DNA from: Cryomorphaceae bacterium | GTDB taxonomy: Bacteria; Bacteroidota; Bacteroidia; Flavobacteriales; Schleiferiaceae | Reading direction: 5' to 3' | Length of the DNA: 45,295 nt | Assembly: GCA_020832345.1 (NCBI GenBank) | Contig: JAFIEY010000043.1 | Coordinates: forward strand, 1 to 45,295 | Shown here: piece after piece, positions 35,757 to 45,026 of the stretch | Layout: every line of letters starts with the position of its first letter | How positions within the stretch are numbered: the stretch's first letter is position 1 | The notes under the pieces: model-generated | Database searches by the model: none | The model's input: the letters and a program-made list of their open reading frames with translations, nothing else | What the model was told of the DNA's origin: nothing | Translations under genes and position numbers: made by a program

Positions 35757-35900
35757 TGAGTCTGCTCTAAAAAGTCCCTTTCTGCCAAAATCTTCCTTGT
35801 CGGTAGATTTTTGAATCCTCACTAACAGCTGGTTAGCTGCGGTTCAAAAATCCCCTCCGCGTCGATTTTGATTGAAATCATCCTTTTTAGAGTGGACTCA
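35757..35900 (+). repeat. Dispersed inverted-repeat element, copy 2 (144 bp)
   Basis: Ends are TGAGTCTGCTCTAAAAAG and CTTTTTAGAGTGGACTCA. Internal TTTTTGAA and TTCAAAAA pair around CTAACAGCTGGTTAG. It aligns with copy 1 along its length except for an inverted core at 35793-35807. The rest of the 35490-35955 gap is AT-rich and apparently empty apart from the terminator at 35911. Confidence 0.85.
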
Positions 35901-35910
35901 TAAATTTAAA

Positions 35911-35948
35911 AAAAACCGCACAAAATGACATAGTTGTGCGGTTTTTTT
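35911..35948 (-). terminator. Terminator of the PKD/T9SS gene
   Basis: AAAAACCGCACAA (35911-35923) pairs with TTGTGCGGTTTTT (35934-35946) around a 10-base loop, with A/T tracts on both sides, so it could work in both directions. It lies 8 bases past the minus-strand stop at 35956. Confidence 0.85.
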
Positions 35949-35955
35949 TATTCTA

Positions 35956-38460
35956 TCATCTCAAAATATGAATCGGTCTAGTAACACGTCCCACATCATT
36001 AGATATGGTCAGGTAATAAGTTCCCCCAGCCAAATCTTGTAAGTCATAAGAAACACTGCCCTTGCCCGCAGGATGCACATCCGTTCTGATGGTGCGCCCC
36101 TGCATATCCCGAAGCTGCAAGGTAATCTTCCCTCCTTCGTTCGGTAAATGCTCCAAATGCACGATTCCACTTGAAGGATTTGGGAAAACGCTAAGGTTTT
36201 CAAATCCGTATTCATCAACTGAAACCCCAACAATCACAATACTTCGGGTGGTGGTATCGTAGTCACAGCCGTTACCGGCAACAAGTGTAACCGTAAAAGT
36301 ACCACTGCTTTGGTAGGTATGGGTGACGAACACACCTGAGTCAATGTTTCCATCTCCAAAGTCCCAGTAATATTCTGAGGCATTGGTCGCTCCAGCTGCA
36401 TCAACTTCTATTACACCTACTGCCACAAGGGTAAGGGTGAAACTTGCTCCCGGCTGAGGTGTAGAAACGGCAAAAGGACCTTCAAAATCACTCACTCCGC
36501 CCTCCAAGCAAGAATCTGCAACATATACATCGTAATTACCGGATGAAAGTCCGGAAACACTAAAAGGAGAAGAAACGCCGGAAATTAAAGTTCCGGTACC
36601 GGGTGTGAAACCTGTAGGGCCGTATTCAACCATACTACCTACAACCGAAGTTGAAGAAGTCCAGGAAACAGATATGCTGTCGCAAACCATAACGGCTTGA
36701 ACGTTATCCGGCTCGGCACAAGGAGGGGCACCCAAAATAGCATCTATCATTAAACGGAAATTATCCACGGTAGATAGTGCGCCTCCGGTGAGAACTGAGG
36801 TGTAATAAGCATTTGCTCTAGTAGGATTTTCACTTTGAAAAGCACATGGAAAATAACCTGTTGCTGTGTTTGCTGTCTGCGCCAATCCAATAAAAAAGGA
36901 TTCAGAATCAACGGTAACGGGATTCTGAAAAGTAAAGTTTACGTAATTTTCAAGGTTTGCCGCGGTAATCGTGTGGTTTGCCGATTGGGAAACGATATTT
37001 CCTCCGGTATCAACAACCACTGCATATACAGTATTTCCAATGGCCGCTGCATTGTCACTAAAACGAATTCTCATTCCAATGACACCGCGTTCCCCATTAA
37101 TATGGTAGCGGTTTAGTAATAAGCCTGATCCTGTATTGTACCCAACCCCGCCCAAACCAGACGTTGTACTATCTGCATATCCAATGCGATTATCTGTTAC
37201 TTCCTGAATCCAGTGCATGGTATCGTTGGCCGGTTCTAAATCGGGTGGAACTGAAGCGGTGATGGTATTATATCCGAGGTTGGTCGCAGAGAATCCCGAA
37301 AAAGTCAACAGGGTGTCTTCATCACTGGCTAGGGTGATAGATTGTGTTGAGGTAAAAGTATTTGCACCCGAAACATTGAGGGAAATGGTTTTAGTTCCCG
37401 CTAAAAACCCACGGTTTTCGACGCGAACCTGAATGTCTTCGGGGTAACCAAAATTGGGCAAGTTACTGCCCTTAGCAAAAATTTGTGTAATGGCAAAATC
37501 ATCAGATTTCCTGTCCATACCCCATAAAATTTCCGGACGCCAGTTTGAAGTTTGGTTAAGCGTAGGTGGCGGAGAAACAGTAGATTGTCCATTGACCAGA
37601 CCTCCAACTACAGATGTTTCACAAAGGTAGTTGAGTGCCGTAATCAAAGGCGGCCCAACCAATGCCCAATCAGAGGCAAAATACATGCTTTCACCGCCAT
37701 AATCAAAAGTACTTGAAAGGGGAATGGTATAAGATGTGACGCCTTGGGGAATGGTAATCGTATCATCAAAAACAAGGGTCATTCCGGTAATGATACCTGT
37801 CCAGGCTGTTCCGTTTAAATAAGTTACGTCACTGGTATTTTGAAGGTATATTTTCACATGAGCGCTAACAGAACCTGAAGAAGGTGCAGCAAGTGTAAAG
37901 CCTACACCACTAAAAGTACTTCCGCTATCTATGCCCGAAGCTGCATATTCACTACCCAAAATTATATAAGAATTCCGAAAATAGCTCGCGGCGCTATTTC
38001 CTGGAAAACCCCTTAAAGTTGAAGTAGAATTATTGGTTTGCGGTGCCGGCACATATAGCGGTGCTGGTACTGTAGTTAGATATTGTACCGTTGTTTGCCG
38101 GCAAGTAGTATTGGTGGCGCAATTCGCATCAGCTGTAATGTGCATTCTGAATATTCCGGATGACCTAATGACCACGGGAAATGGTTGTGGCCCATGATCG
38201 ATAACATTATTACTGGCATCGGTAATGGTGATGTAGTCTCCGGCTATGGCACTTGCAAATTCATAAACCCCGGGATCCTGAACGGTAATCGTTGCGTATT
38301 GATTTGCCTGATTACATGCGGCGATTACCAGTGGGGTTGTATTGGTGACACCCACAGTGGCTGTTCCTGAGGCATTGGTATTAATACATTGTGCAAGGGT
38401 GGTTTTTAAGCTTACAATAGATAAAGTGAAAACAAGTAGGAATGCGAAATTCCGATTCAT
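35956..38460 (-). CDS. T9SS-secreted protein with PKD and fibronectin-like domains
   Basis: With the start at 38460 the protein has about 834 residues and a signal peptide (FAFLLVFTLSIVSLKTTLAQ); the upstream extension to 38526 is Lys/Asn-rich. The N-terminal half has a small Cys-containing beta domain (about 25-110) and a large beta region with CARDB-like segments (GSNLPNFGYPEDIQVRVENR). Later come a fibronectin-III-like domain (NVQAVMVCDSISVSWTSS) and a PKD domain (YYWDFGDGNIDSGVFVTHTY). The T9SS type A domain follows (LSVFPNPSSGIVHL...LAGGTYYLTISN). No catalytic site is seen; adhesion or surface scaffolding is likely. Confidence 0.85.
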   Translation of the reverse strand: MNRNFAFLLVFTLSIVSLKTTLAQCINTNASGTATVGVTNTTPLVIAACNQANQYATITVQDPGVYEFASAIAGDYITITDASNNVIDHGPQPFPVVIRSSGIFRMHITADANCATNTTCRQTTVQYLTTVPAPLYVPAPQTNNSTSTLRGFPGNSAASYFRNSYIILGSEYAASGIDSGSTFSGVGFTLAAPSSGSVSAHVKIYLQNTSDVTYLNGTAWTGIITGMTLVFDDTITIPQGVTSYTIPLSSTFDYGGESMYFASDWALVGPPLITALNYLCETSVVGGLVNGQSTVSPPPTLNQTSNWRPEILWGMDRKSDDFAITQIFAKGSNLPNFGYPEDIQVRVENRGFLAGTKTISLNVSGANTFTSTQSITLASDEDTLLTFSGFSATNLGYNTITASVPPDLEPANDTMHWIQEVTDNRIGYADSTTSGLGGVGYNTGSGLLLNRYHINGERGVIGMRIRFSDNAAAIGNTVYAVVVDTGGNIVSQSANHTITAANLENYVNFTFQNPVTVDSESFFIGLAQTANTATGYFPCAFQSENPTRANAYYTSVLTGGALSTVDNFRLMIDAILGAPPCAEPDNVQAVMVCDSISVSWTSSTSVVGSMVEYGPTGFTPGTGTLISGVSSPFSVSGLSSGNYDVYVADSCLEGGVSDFEGPFAVSTPQPGASFTLTLVAVGVIEVDAAGATNASEYYWDFGDGNIDSGVFVTHTYQSSGTFTVTLVAGNGCDYDTTTRSIVIVGVSVDEYGFENLSVFPNPSSGIVHLEHLPNEGGKITLQLRDMQGRTIRTDVHPAGKGSVSYDLQDLAGGTYYLTISNDVGRVTRPIHILR

Positions 38461-38526
38461 TTTTTTGCGGCAGTAGTTTTTCAAATTCATTTTAATGGTA
38501 TTTAAAAGTTGAAATGACCTCAACAC

Positions 38527-38874
38527 CTAAAGAATACGAAAGCTATGCACCAAAAATGTGAAGTCATGCATAACCAAACTTTCTGTGTTGATAATTCTTT
38601 CCAAAAGTAAAAAATATTTTAATACCCTAGCCACTATTGGATAAAAAAATAAGATTGTGATTTTACGCGGCAAATACTGATTAAATGGTGCTATTTAACT
38701 TTTTAAACCTTCAAACCTCCATCACAAATTGCGTTTAGCTTAGAAAAATGATCGAATGAAAGGACTCAATTTGATGGATAATAACATCTTTTTTAATTGA
38801 TAAAAACAAAAACACCTGCCGGATTTTTCGTCGTCCGACAGGTGTTTTTATTAATGCTAAATGATTATGCGATA
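38527..38874. other. Gap between the PKD/T9SS and PorE-like genes
   Basis: AT-rich DNA without a credible reading frame. It holds only the terminator at 38808-38849. Confidence 0.6.
38808..38849 (-). terminator. Terminator of the PorE-like gene
   Basis: AAAAACACCTGCCGGA (38808-38823) pairs with TCCGACAGGTGTTTTT (38834-38849), one mismatch, around a 10-base loop. A T-tract is present on either strand; it lies 25 bases past the minus-strand stop. Confidence 0.85.
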
Positions 38875-41373
38875 TTAATAGGCAATTTTAATAATCATAC
38901 CCGGGGATATATCAGCATCCTTTATTCCCTCATTTAAATCCCGAAGTTCTTTTGCCTTTAAATCATGTTCTTTTGCAATTTTTGAAAGGTTGTCACCCAT
39001 TTGAACCCGATAACGCGTACGCTCCCAGTCGGAGTAGTCTGCTTCGGGAACCACTTTGAGCTCAAGTCCCTCAAATGGACGAACTCCGCGTAAACCTCCA
39101 TTTAAATCACGTAAGGTGCGTATATCGATATTGTATTGCTTGGCGATGGCGGCAAAACTTTCTCTACCCTCCACGGTGTGAATGATGGGCTTGATCTCCA
39201 CCTTCTTTTCTTCACCCGATTCGGTTTTAACTACTTTGGTCGGCACGTAATTATCATGAAGTACTTTAAAATCCGTACGACGGTTGATTTGGTTGGCCAC
39301 TTCTTGTATTTCGGCTTTCTGTTTGCGAATATATTGTTCTGTTAACACCGTACCTGCTTTGAAGTACTGATGACCAAATCCATCATAATTTTCGGGGATT
39401 GTAAATGGTTCTTCTTCACCGCGTCCCTTAGCTACCAAACGATCTTTGGGTATTCCTTTTTCAATTAGGTAATCAACACAAGACTGTGCACGCTTTTGGG
39501 AGAGCACCATGTTTCTTTCATCTGTATCCCGATAATCCGTATGCGACCGAAGTTCGACAACCAAAGTTGGGTTATTGTTTAAAATTTCCACTACGGTGTC
39601 CAACGCAACCTTTGACTCCGGTCTTAAGTCCCATTGAGCTGTAGTAAATAAAACATTGGGAAGTACAATGGGCACTTCAATGGGTTCTATTTCTTTATCC
39701 ACCTTAATGACATGCAGGTAATGCCGCTCATCGGGTACAAATTCAAAGGCATCAAATGGAATGCCCACGGTAGTTGCACTTGCTTGTCCGGCGAGGAATT
39801 GTTTTTTCTCAAAACTCAATTTGTAGGTAACATCCTCCCGCACCTGATCCAGGGTAAACTTATAATACCCGCTTTTATCCGTGACAACTGTATAGGAAGA
39901 TCCGCCCCCATCTAGCTTTACCGTTCCGGTATTAATGGGTTTCTTATCCTTCGAGCTGTATAATCTTCCTTCTATTTCAAACACCAGCGGCGCCAAAGTA
40001 ACCGAATATATATCAAATCCACCTCTACCCTCGTCCCGGTCTGAGCTCAAAAATCCCTTTTCAGCTTCATCTCCGTCAAAGACAATGGCGAAATCATTGG
40101 CATTTGTGTTTATGGGAAACTGCATGTTTTCAACTTCCCCTTCCGGCATACCATTGTCGTCGAGTTTTATCCGGAAAATATCCAATCCGCCCATTCCCGG
40201 ATGACCATCGGATGCAAAATAAAGGTAGCCATCCAAATGTACATAGGGATAAAGCTCGCTGCCCAAGGTATTTACTTTGGGGCCGAGATTTTTCGGTTTT
40301 TCCCACGACCGCTCCCTGCGATTGTAAGTCGTCATATATAAGTCTCTTCCGCCATAACCATCTTCCAGATCAGAGGCGAAGTAAAGGATTTCATCATCCG
40401 GGGACAAGCAAGGATGTCCTACAGAGGTAGCAGAATCCGGTGTAAGCAATTGCATTTCGGGCTCACCCCAACCTTGACCACGTTTATCAGCCTTAAAAAT
40501 TTTACATCCAAGTTTGTTGTTTTTTTGTTTTTCACACCGAGTAAAGTACATGGTACGTCGGCGGCTATCAAAAGCCAATGGGCCTTCGTGATGTTTGGTG
40601 TTAATAACTTCTCCCTCAATGGGCATGGGAATAGACCATGACATTTCCTCCTCAGCACCATCACTTTTCCCTCTGGTTCTGGTTTTCTTTTTACGCTCTG
40701 CCTTTGTCACAAAAATATCGGTAAAACCGTCACCTGTCCAGCCATCAGTTTGTTTGCCGGTAGCATCATCTCTATCCGACACAAAATAAAGTTCATCATT
40801 CATAGCTGGCTTTCCACCATAGGTAATAGCAAATTCATTTTGCTTGGTATTTAAATCACTCATGTTTTCAACGAGATACCTGGAGGGATTTTCCTTCCAC
40901 TTTTTTGCCATTTTCACCGATTCAATACCCATTTTACCACGGGGATCGTCAGGTTTGCGGTCAACATATTTTTGGTATTCCACGATAGCGTCCTCGTATT
41001 CACCCAGCATTTTCAACATTTCTGCATGCCGCAAATAGACGATGGGGTCACCGTAATCCAATTTGATGGCCCTGGAATACTGGCTGGCGGCAGACTTCCA
41101 ATCATCCATCATCCGATAACATTCTGCCATTAGGAAGGTAATTTCTACTTTTTCTTTCTTGGAACGGGTTCTGGTGAACGCCTTTTTGTATAAGGTCACC
41201 GCAGAATGGTATTCATTGTACTCGAAGGCTTCATTGGCTCTCGCCATTTCTTTCGATACAGATTCATTGCCGTCTGTTTCTTCTAAACCACTCTGTGCGT
41301 TAACAGCTGTCGTGGTAATCAAACAAAAAAACATCATGGGGAAAAGGGTAAAGGAAAGGCGTTTGATTGTCAT
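38875..41373 (-). CDS. TPR-PD40-CRD-OmpA protein with two C-terminal LysM domains (PorE-like)
   Basis: From Met 41373 the protein has 832 residues (an alternative Met is 10 codons upstream). The order is: signal peptide (LFPMMFFCLITTTAVNAQ), TPR repeats (about 30-150; NEYHSAVTLYKKAF, YEDAIVEYQKYV), a PD40 propeller (about 180-470; LYFVSDR, MYFTRCE, LYFASD repeats), and a carboxypeptidase-regulatory-like domain. An OmpA domain follows (NVLFTTAQWDLRPESK, ELRSHTDYRD, LSQKRAQSCVDYL). Two LysM-like repeats end the protein (HTVEGRESFAAIAKQYNI and YRVQMGDNLSKIAKEHDL). TPR-PD40-CRD-OmpA is the layout of PorE, a peptidoglycan-linked T9SS component. The LysM pair is an extra wall-binding module. No porP-like gene is adjacent. 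Confidence 0.85.
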   Translation of the reverse strand: MTIKRLSFTLFPMMFFCLITTTAVNAQSGLEETDGNESVSKEMARANEAFEYNEYHSAVTLYKKAFTRTRSKKEKVEITFLMAECYRMMDDWKSAASQYSRAIKLDYGDPIVYLRHAEMLKMLGEYEDAIVEYQKYVDRKPDDPRGKMGIESVKMAKKWKENPSRYLVENMSDLNTKQNEFAITYGGKPAMNDELYFVSDRDDATGKQTDGWTGDGFTDIFVTKAERKKKTRTRGKSDGAEEEMSWSIPMPIEGEVINTKHHEGPLAFDSRRRTMYFTRCEKQKNNKLGCKIFKADKRGQGWGEPEMQLLTPDSATSVGHPCLSPDDEILYFASDLEDGYGGRDLYMTTYNRRERSWEKPKNLGPKVNTLGSELYPYVHLDGYLYFASDGHPGMGGLDIFRIKLDDNGMPEGEVENMQFPINTNANDFAIVFDGDEAEKGFLSSDRDEGRGGFDIYSVTLAPLVFEIEGRLYSSKDKKPINTGTVKLDGGGSSYTVVTDKSGYYKFTLDQVREDVTYKLSFEKKQFLAGQASATTVGIPFDAFEFVPDERHYLHVIKVDKEIEPIEVPIVLPNVLFTTAQWDLRPESKVALDTVVEILNNNPTLVVELRSHTDYRDTDERNMVLSQKRAQSCVDYLIEKGIPKDRLVAKGRGEEEPFTIPENYDGFGHQYFKAGTVLTEQYIRKQKAEIQEVANQINRRTDFKVLHDNYVPTKVVKTESGEEKKVEIKPIIHTVEGRESFAAIAKQYNIDIRTLRDLNGGLRGVRPFEGLELKVVPEADYSDWERTRYRVQMGDNLSKIAKEHDLKAKELRDLNEGIKDADISPGMIIKIAY

Positions 41374-41403
41374 AGTTGATTGTCGATTTTTCATAAAATT
41401 CAT

Positions 41404-41784
41404 AAGTCTGTTCTCACAAAATTTTTTCTTTGTGCGTCACTGACATAAACGAATTGAAAATAGTTTTGTACTATAGATTAATTTTTGGTCTAAAAACGAA
41501 GGTAAAAATAGGCATTCCACACAATTCAGCAATAACAAAGTTTGAATTTTATGAAAATAAAAGTTTTTTTATTCGATCAAAAGCATGATGATCCGACCAA
41601 TTAGTAGCGGCTCATTATTGTCTAAGTAATTATAAAACATAATATTGTATGTCAAAAAAATACAAAAAAACTACACAGTTTAGTAATTTTTCTAAAAATC
41701 AAAAAGATTATCACATTGAATGTTTGAAAAAAATACCTCACCATCTCTGAAGGCAAAATTTCGTTTTGTACTTTTCTGCCCTTT
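41404..41784. other. Divergent intergenic region
   Basis: A 381-base AT-rich gap between the divergent PorE-like and DASS genes. Promoters for both must lie here, but I see no full match to the -33/-7 pattern; TACTTTTC at about 41769-41776 is one mismatch from a -7 element of the DASS gene. Confidence 0.4.
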
Positions 41785-43212
41785 ATGAAATTAACGGTTC
41801 AAAGCGCATTTTATTTTCACCGACTGGCCGGAGTAGCAGGTGCTTCCGTCCTTTGGACGTTGGGGTATTTGGTTTTTCCAGATTTCCTCAATGAGTTATT
41901 GGTACTCGGTATGATGTTCTGGATGCTGTATTGGTGGATAAGCGGCGCCGTTTCATTGGGCGTTACATCATTAATACCTCTTATATTTCTACCTATTTCG
42001 GGGATTTTCACCCTTCAGGAAACAAGCGACAAGTACGCCAATCCGATTATATTTTTGTTCTTGGGTGGATTTATGCTGGCCATTGCGCTGGAAAAATACA
42101 GTCTTCACCAATATGCAGCCAACCAAATCGTAAAGGTTCTTGGAACTTCGTTGCGCGCAAGGGTTCGATCCATCTTGTTCTCATCGGCAATCCTGAGCAT
42201 GTGGATCAGCAATACCGCAACAGCTCTGATTATGTTGCCCATTGCTATGAACTTTTCACAGCAGGCAGGTATGGCCTTTGGTAAAAATCATGTATTTCAT
42301 AAAAAGGTTTTTTTGAGCATTGCCGCTGGTGCAAATATCGGAGGCATTGCAACCTTGGTCGGCACCCCGCCCAATTTATTCTTTAGCGCATTTATCCAGC
42401 AGGAAACCGGCATTACAATTGATTTTTTCAAATGGATGATCATAGGTGTTCCGGTGGCAGCATTGCTGTTGTTTGCCGCTGAGCGTTTACTCATAAAAGG
42501 CTTAACCACAAAGATGACTTTAGACGAAAAAGTCATTTATCTAAAATTGGATCAAAATCAAAAAATCGTACTTTCCGTTTTCGGATTGGTTGCGCTGTTT
42601 TGGATGGCCAAACCACTTTTTGCTTTAATTTTTGCACCTTTGGGACAACTGCACGATGCAGTGATTGCCCTCGCCGGGGTAGTTCTGCTCAGTCTGATAC
42701 CCCAAAAAGGAAAAAGTCAGCCGCTAATAGAATGGCCTGATCTGAAACAATTGCCCTGGGATATCGTTCTGTTATTTGGCGCCGGATTGAGTTTGGCCGG
42801 TGCACTTCAATCCGCCGGTGTGTTTTCCCTTTTGGAGGAAAGTTTCCATCTGATCAACAACTTAAACCTGTGGATTATCGTTTTGATATTTGCGTGTATT
42901 GGCATTTTTCTCACTGAGGCCATGTCCAATATTGCCATGATTGCCGTGCTTCTACCCTACGTTTATGAGATTACTTCACGAAATGGTTTGGATTTCCCAA
43001 CCATTGCCATCCCTATGGTTATTGGAGCGAGTTGTGCTTTTATGTTGCCCATATCAACGCCACCCAATGCCATCGTTTTTGGTTCGGGTGCGTTAAAAGT
43101 AAAGGACATGGTGCATTTTGGTTTCAGACTCAACATTTTCGCCATGTTGATTATTACCGTAATCTGTATGCTTTTTTTGGAAGGATTTGGTCTATTTGCT
43201 CAGTTGAGATAA
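41785..43212 (+). CDS. DASS-family sodium:dicarboxylate/sulfate symporter
   Basis: The 475-residue polytopic membrane protein has the duplicated SNT and TPPN motifs of the divalent anion:sodium symporter family. First set: SNTATALIMLPIA (142-154) and GTPPNLFF (193-200). Second set: SNIAMIAVLLPYV and PISTPPNAIVFGSG near the C-terminus. These line the sodium and substrate site (family knowledge). About eleven hydrophobic segments are visible. The substrate (C4-dicarboxylate, sulfate or phosphate) cannot be told from sequence alone. Its 3' end overlaps the convergent LON-domain gene by 13 bases. Confidence 0.92.
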   Translation: MKLTVQSAFYFHRLAGVAGASVLWTLGYLVFPDFLNELLVLGMMFWMLYWWISGAVSLGVTSLIPLIFLPISGIFTLQETSDKYANPIIFLFLGGFMLAIALEKYSLHQYAANQIVKVLGTSLRARVRSILFSSAILSMWISNTATALIMLPIAMNFSQQAGMAFGKNHVFHKKVFLSIAAGANIGGIATLVGTPPNLFFSAFIQQETGITIDFFKWMIIGVPVAALLLFAAERLLIKGLTTKMTLDEKVIYLKLDQNQKIVLSVFGLVALFWMAKPLFALIFAPLGQLHDAVIALAGVVLLSLIPQKGKSQPLIEWPDLKQLPWDIVLLFGAGLSLAGALQSAGVFSLLEESFHLINNLNLWIIVLIFACIGIFLTEAMSNIAMIAVLLPYVYEITSRNGLDFPTIAIPMVIGASCAFMLPISTPPNAIVFGSGALKVKDMVHFGFRLNIFAMLIITVICMLFLEGFGLFAQLR

Positions 43213-43787
43213 AAGTTATTGTAAACACTTTCTTCCTGTTTCGATATGAGTTCCATATAAGAAAGGTAACTCTCCAAAAAGATCAGTCTTTCTTCGTCTT
43301 TATTTTTTTGAAAAAAAGACAATCGATTTTGCACATTGGGATTTAGGGCAATCATAATATCAAGAATACCCGGTTGATGATTCATCCAATGGGCATCGGC
43401 TTGTCTGGAATCTATTAAATACGATCTGAATCGTTCGGAAATTGCAGGCGGCGCAGGCAGATTATGTATTTTTTTATACATTTTTAGTCGTCCACCGGGA
43501 TAGGGTTTTTCTTCACTTATTTTCTGTGAATATTGCTCCACCCTGAAATTCTGGAGACATTGTACAACAATATCCATTTCGCCCAAAGGATTTTCATTAA
43601 AAACCTCTACAATCTCAACCCATGAACCAATGTTATCCGCATTTATCGGATTAAAAAAAGGAATGCCAAAACACTTATCGCCGCACAAAACATCACGCAT
43701 CAAACTTTTGTAGCGGGGTTCAAAAATATGTAATTGAAAAAATTCGCCGGGCAGCAGAAAAATATCAAGCGGAAAAAACGGCTTCAT
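43200..43787 (-). CDS. LON substrate-binding-domain protein (stand-alone)
   Basis: Starting at Met 43787 (another Met is at 43796, and the frame opens to 43841) gives 195 residues. MKPFFPLDIFLLPGEFFQLHIFEPRYKSLMRD is the classic beginning of the Lon N-terminal (LON/PUA-like) domain. FGIPFF and DIVVQCLQNFRV are further family strands. There is no AAA+ or protease domain, as in many Bacteroidota stand-alone versions. Its function is not established; protein or ligand binding is assumed. The 3' end overlaps the DASS gene tail-to-tail by 13 bases. Confidence 0.85.
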   Translation of the reverse strand: MKPFFPLDIFLLPGEFFQLHIFEPRYKSLMRDVLCGDKCFGIPFFNPINADNIGSWVEIVEVFNENPLGEMDIVVQCLQNFRVEQYSQKISEEKPYPGGRLKMYKKIHNLPAPPAISERFRSYLIDSRQADAHWMNHQPGILDIMIALNPNVQNRLSFFQKNKDEERLIFLESYLSYMELISKQEESVYNNFYLN

Positions 43788-43875
43788 TTGTACCATGGAT
43801 GATGATTTACCTGATAACCTAAATTGAACTAAAAGGTTCAAAGGGACAACATCACCATAACCGAATATGCTCTTA

Positions 43876-43932
43876 TGAGTCTGCTCTAAAAAGTCCCTTT
43901 CTGCAAAAATCTTCCTTGTCGAAGTGGGCTCA
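43876..43932 (+). repeat. Dispersed inverted-repeat element, copy 3 (57 bp, internally deleted)
   Basis: The left end TGAGTCTGCTCTAAAAAG and following bases match copy 2 up to CTTCCTTGTCG. The sequence then jumps to a right end AAGTGGGCTCA, losing about 87 internal bases. It ends 4 bases from the oxyR stop codon. Confidence 0.8.
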
Positions 43933-43935
43933 AAA

Positions 43936-44871
43936 TTATCGAGGTGAGAGAACTTTCCCGTCTTTGGTCAACATTTTCTCGGGCACATTGGACCTAATTA
44001 TTTTGGCAAGGGCTTTAATAAAGTGTACCTTTAGTTGTGTTTTGGCATAAAGTAAGCCAATTTCCCTCACTGGTCTGGGTTCAGCAACGGGTCTTACCCA
44101 CTTCCTTTCTTTCTCATCTAAGTCGAGGGCCATCAAATACGGAATTAACGTCATTCCGTGACCTTGCTTGACCAATCGGATTAAGGTTTCAAAATTTCCA
44201 CTTTCCAAAACGAGTTTGCCGTCCAGGCTTTGTCCGCGATTTGCATCACACATATTAATAACCGAATTTCTAAAACAGTGGCCCTCCGAAAGCAGCAGCA
44301 TATCGTCTAGTGAAAGTTCGGAATTAAGCACAAATGCCTCACCGGCCAGTCGATGTCCGGCGTGAAGAAAGGCCATAAAAGACTCATAATAAAGTGGCAT
44401 TTCCTGCAAACCTGCTTCCCTTAGCGGCGTGGCCAAAATCCCAACATCTATTTCGTCATCTTTAATCATTTGTAAAAGTTGATCTGTATGCGCCTCTTGA
44501 AAAACGCACCGTACCTCGGGAAAAGCTTTTTGGAAAGGCAAAATAATCCGATGGAGTAAATATGGGCTAACAGTGGGAATGACCCCAATTCGGAACACCC
44601 CGTGATACATACCCTTAGAAAGTTGAATGACGTCTTCCAGCCGTCGCGCTTCATGTAAAATCACTTGCATCTGCCGAATGATTTTTTCGCCGACTTTGGT
44701 AGGGCAAATAGGTTTTCTGCTCCTGTCAAAAAGTGAGACCTTCCACTCTTCCTCAAGACGCTGAATCTGCATACTTAGGGTAGGCTGGGTCACACCACAA
44801 CTTTCCGCCGCTTTACCAAAATGACGAAATTTATCCACCGCCACGACATATTCCAATTGGGTAATTGTCAT
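43936..44871 (-). CDS. oxyR: OxyR-type LysR-family peroxide sensor
   Basis: From Met 44871 the protein has 311 residues. The N-terminal winged helix (MTITQLEYVVAV, FGKAAESCGVTQPTLSMQIQRLEEE) binds DNA. The regulatory domain carries EGHCFRNSVINMC, which places cysteines at 199 and 208, the same numbers and spacing as the peroxide-sensing disulfide pair of E. coli OxyR. It is thus very likely an H2O2-responsive activator. The frame continues upstream to 44946, but that extension is hydrophobic and overlaps a -7-like element (44883-44890), so I reject it. No catalase or peroxidase gene is in the window. Confidence 0.93.
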   Translation of the reverse strand: MTITQLEYVVAVDKFRHFGKAAESCGVTQPTLSMQIQRLEEEWKVSLFDRSRKPICPTKVGEKIIRQMQVILHEARRLEDVIQLSKGMYHGVFRIGVIPTVSPYLLHRIILPFQKAFPEVRCVFQEAHTDQLLQMIKDDEIDVGILATPLREAGLQEMPLYYESFMAFLHAGHRLAGEAFVLNSELSLDDMLLLSEGHCFRNSVINMCDANRGQSLDGKLVLESGNFETLIRLVKQGHGMTLIPYLMALDLDEKERKWVRPVAEPRPVREIGLLYAKTQLKVHFIKALAKIIRSNVPEKMLTKDGKVLSPR

Positions 44872-44882
44872 CTTTTTTTGGC

Positions 44883-44890
44883 CAAATATA
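44883..44890 (-). promoter_or_regulatory. Candidate oxyR -7 element (TATATTTG)
   Basis: TATATTTG on the minus strand lies 11 bases before the oxyR ATG. A TTG occurs 12 bases further upstream, closer than usual. Confidence 0.4.
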
Positions 44891-45026
44891 AAAAAGAATG
44901 ACCAATTGGATGGGATAAAATTTAAAAAAGCGCAAGCCCACGCCACTTAAACATTTATTTATTAGCACTTTACTTGATTTCTTAAGAAATACATATTTTT
45001 TCGACAGAAGGGAAGTGTTTTTGAGT

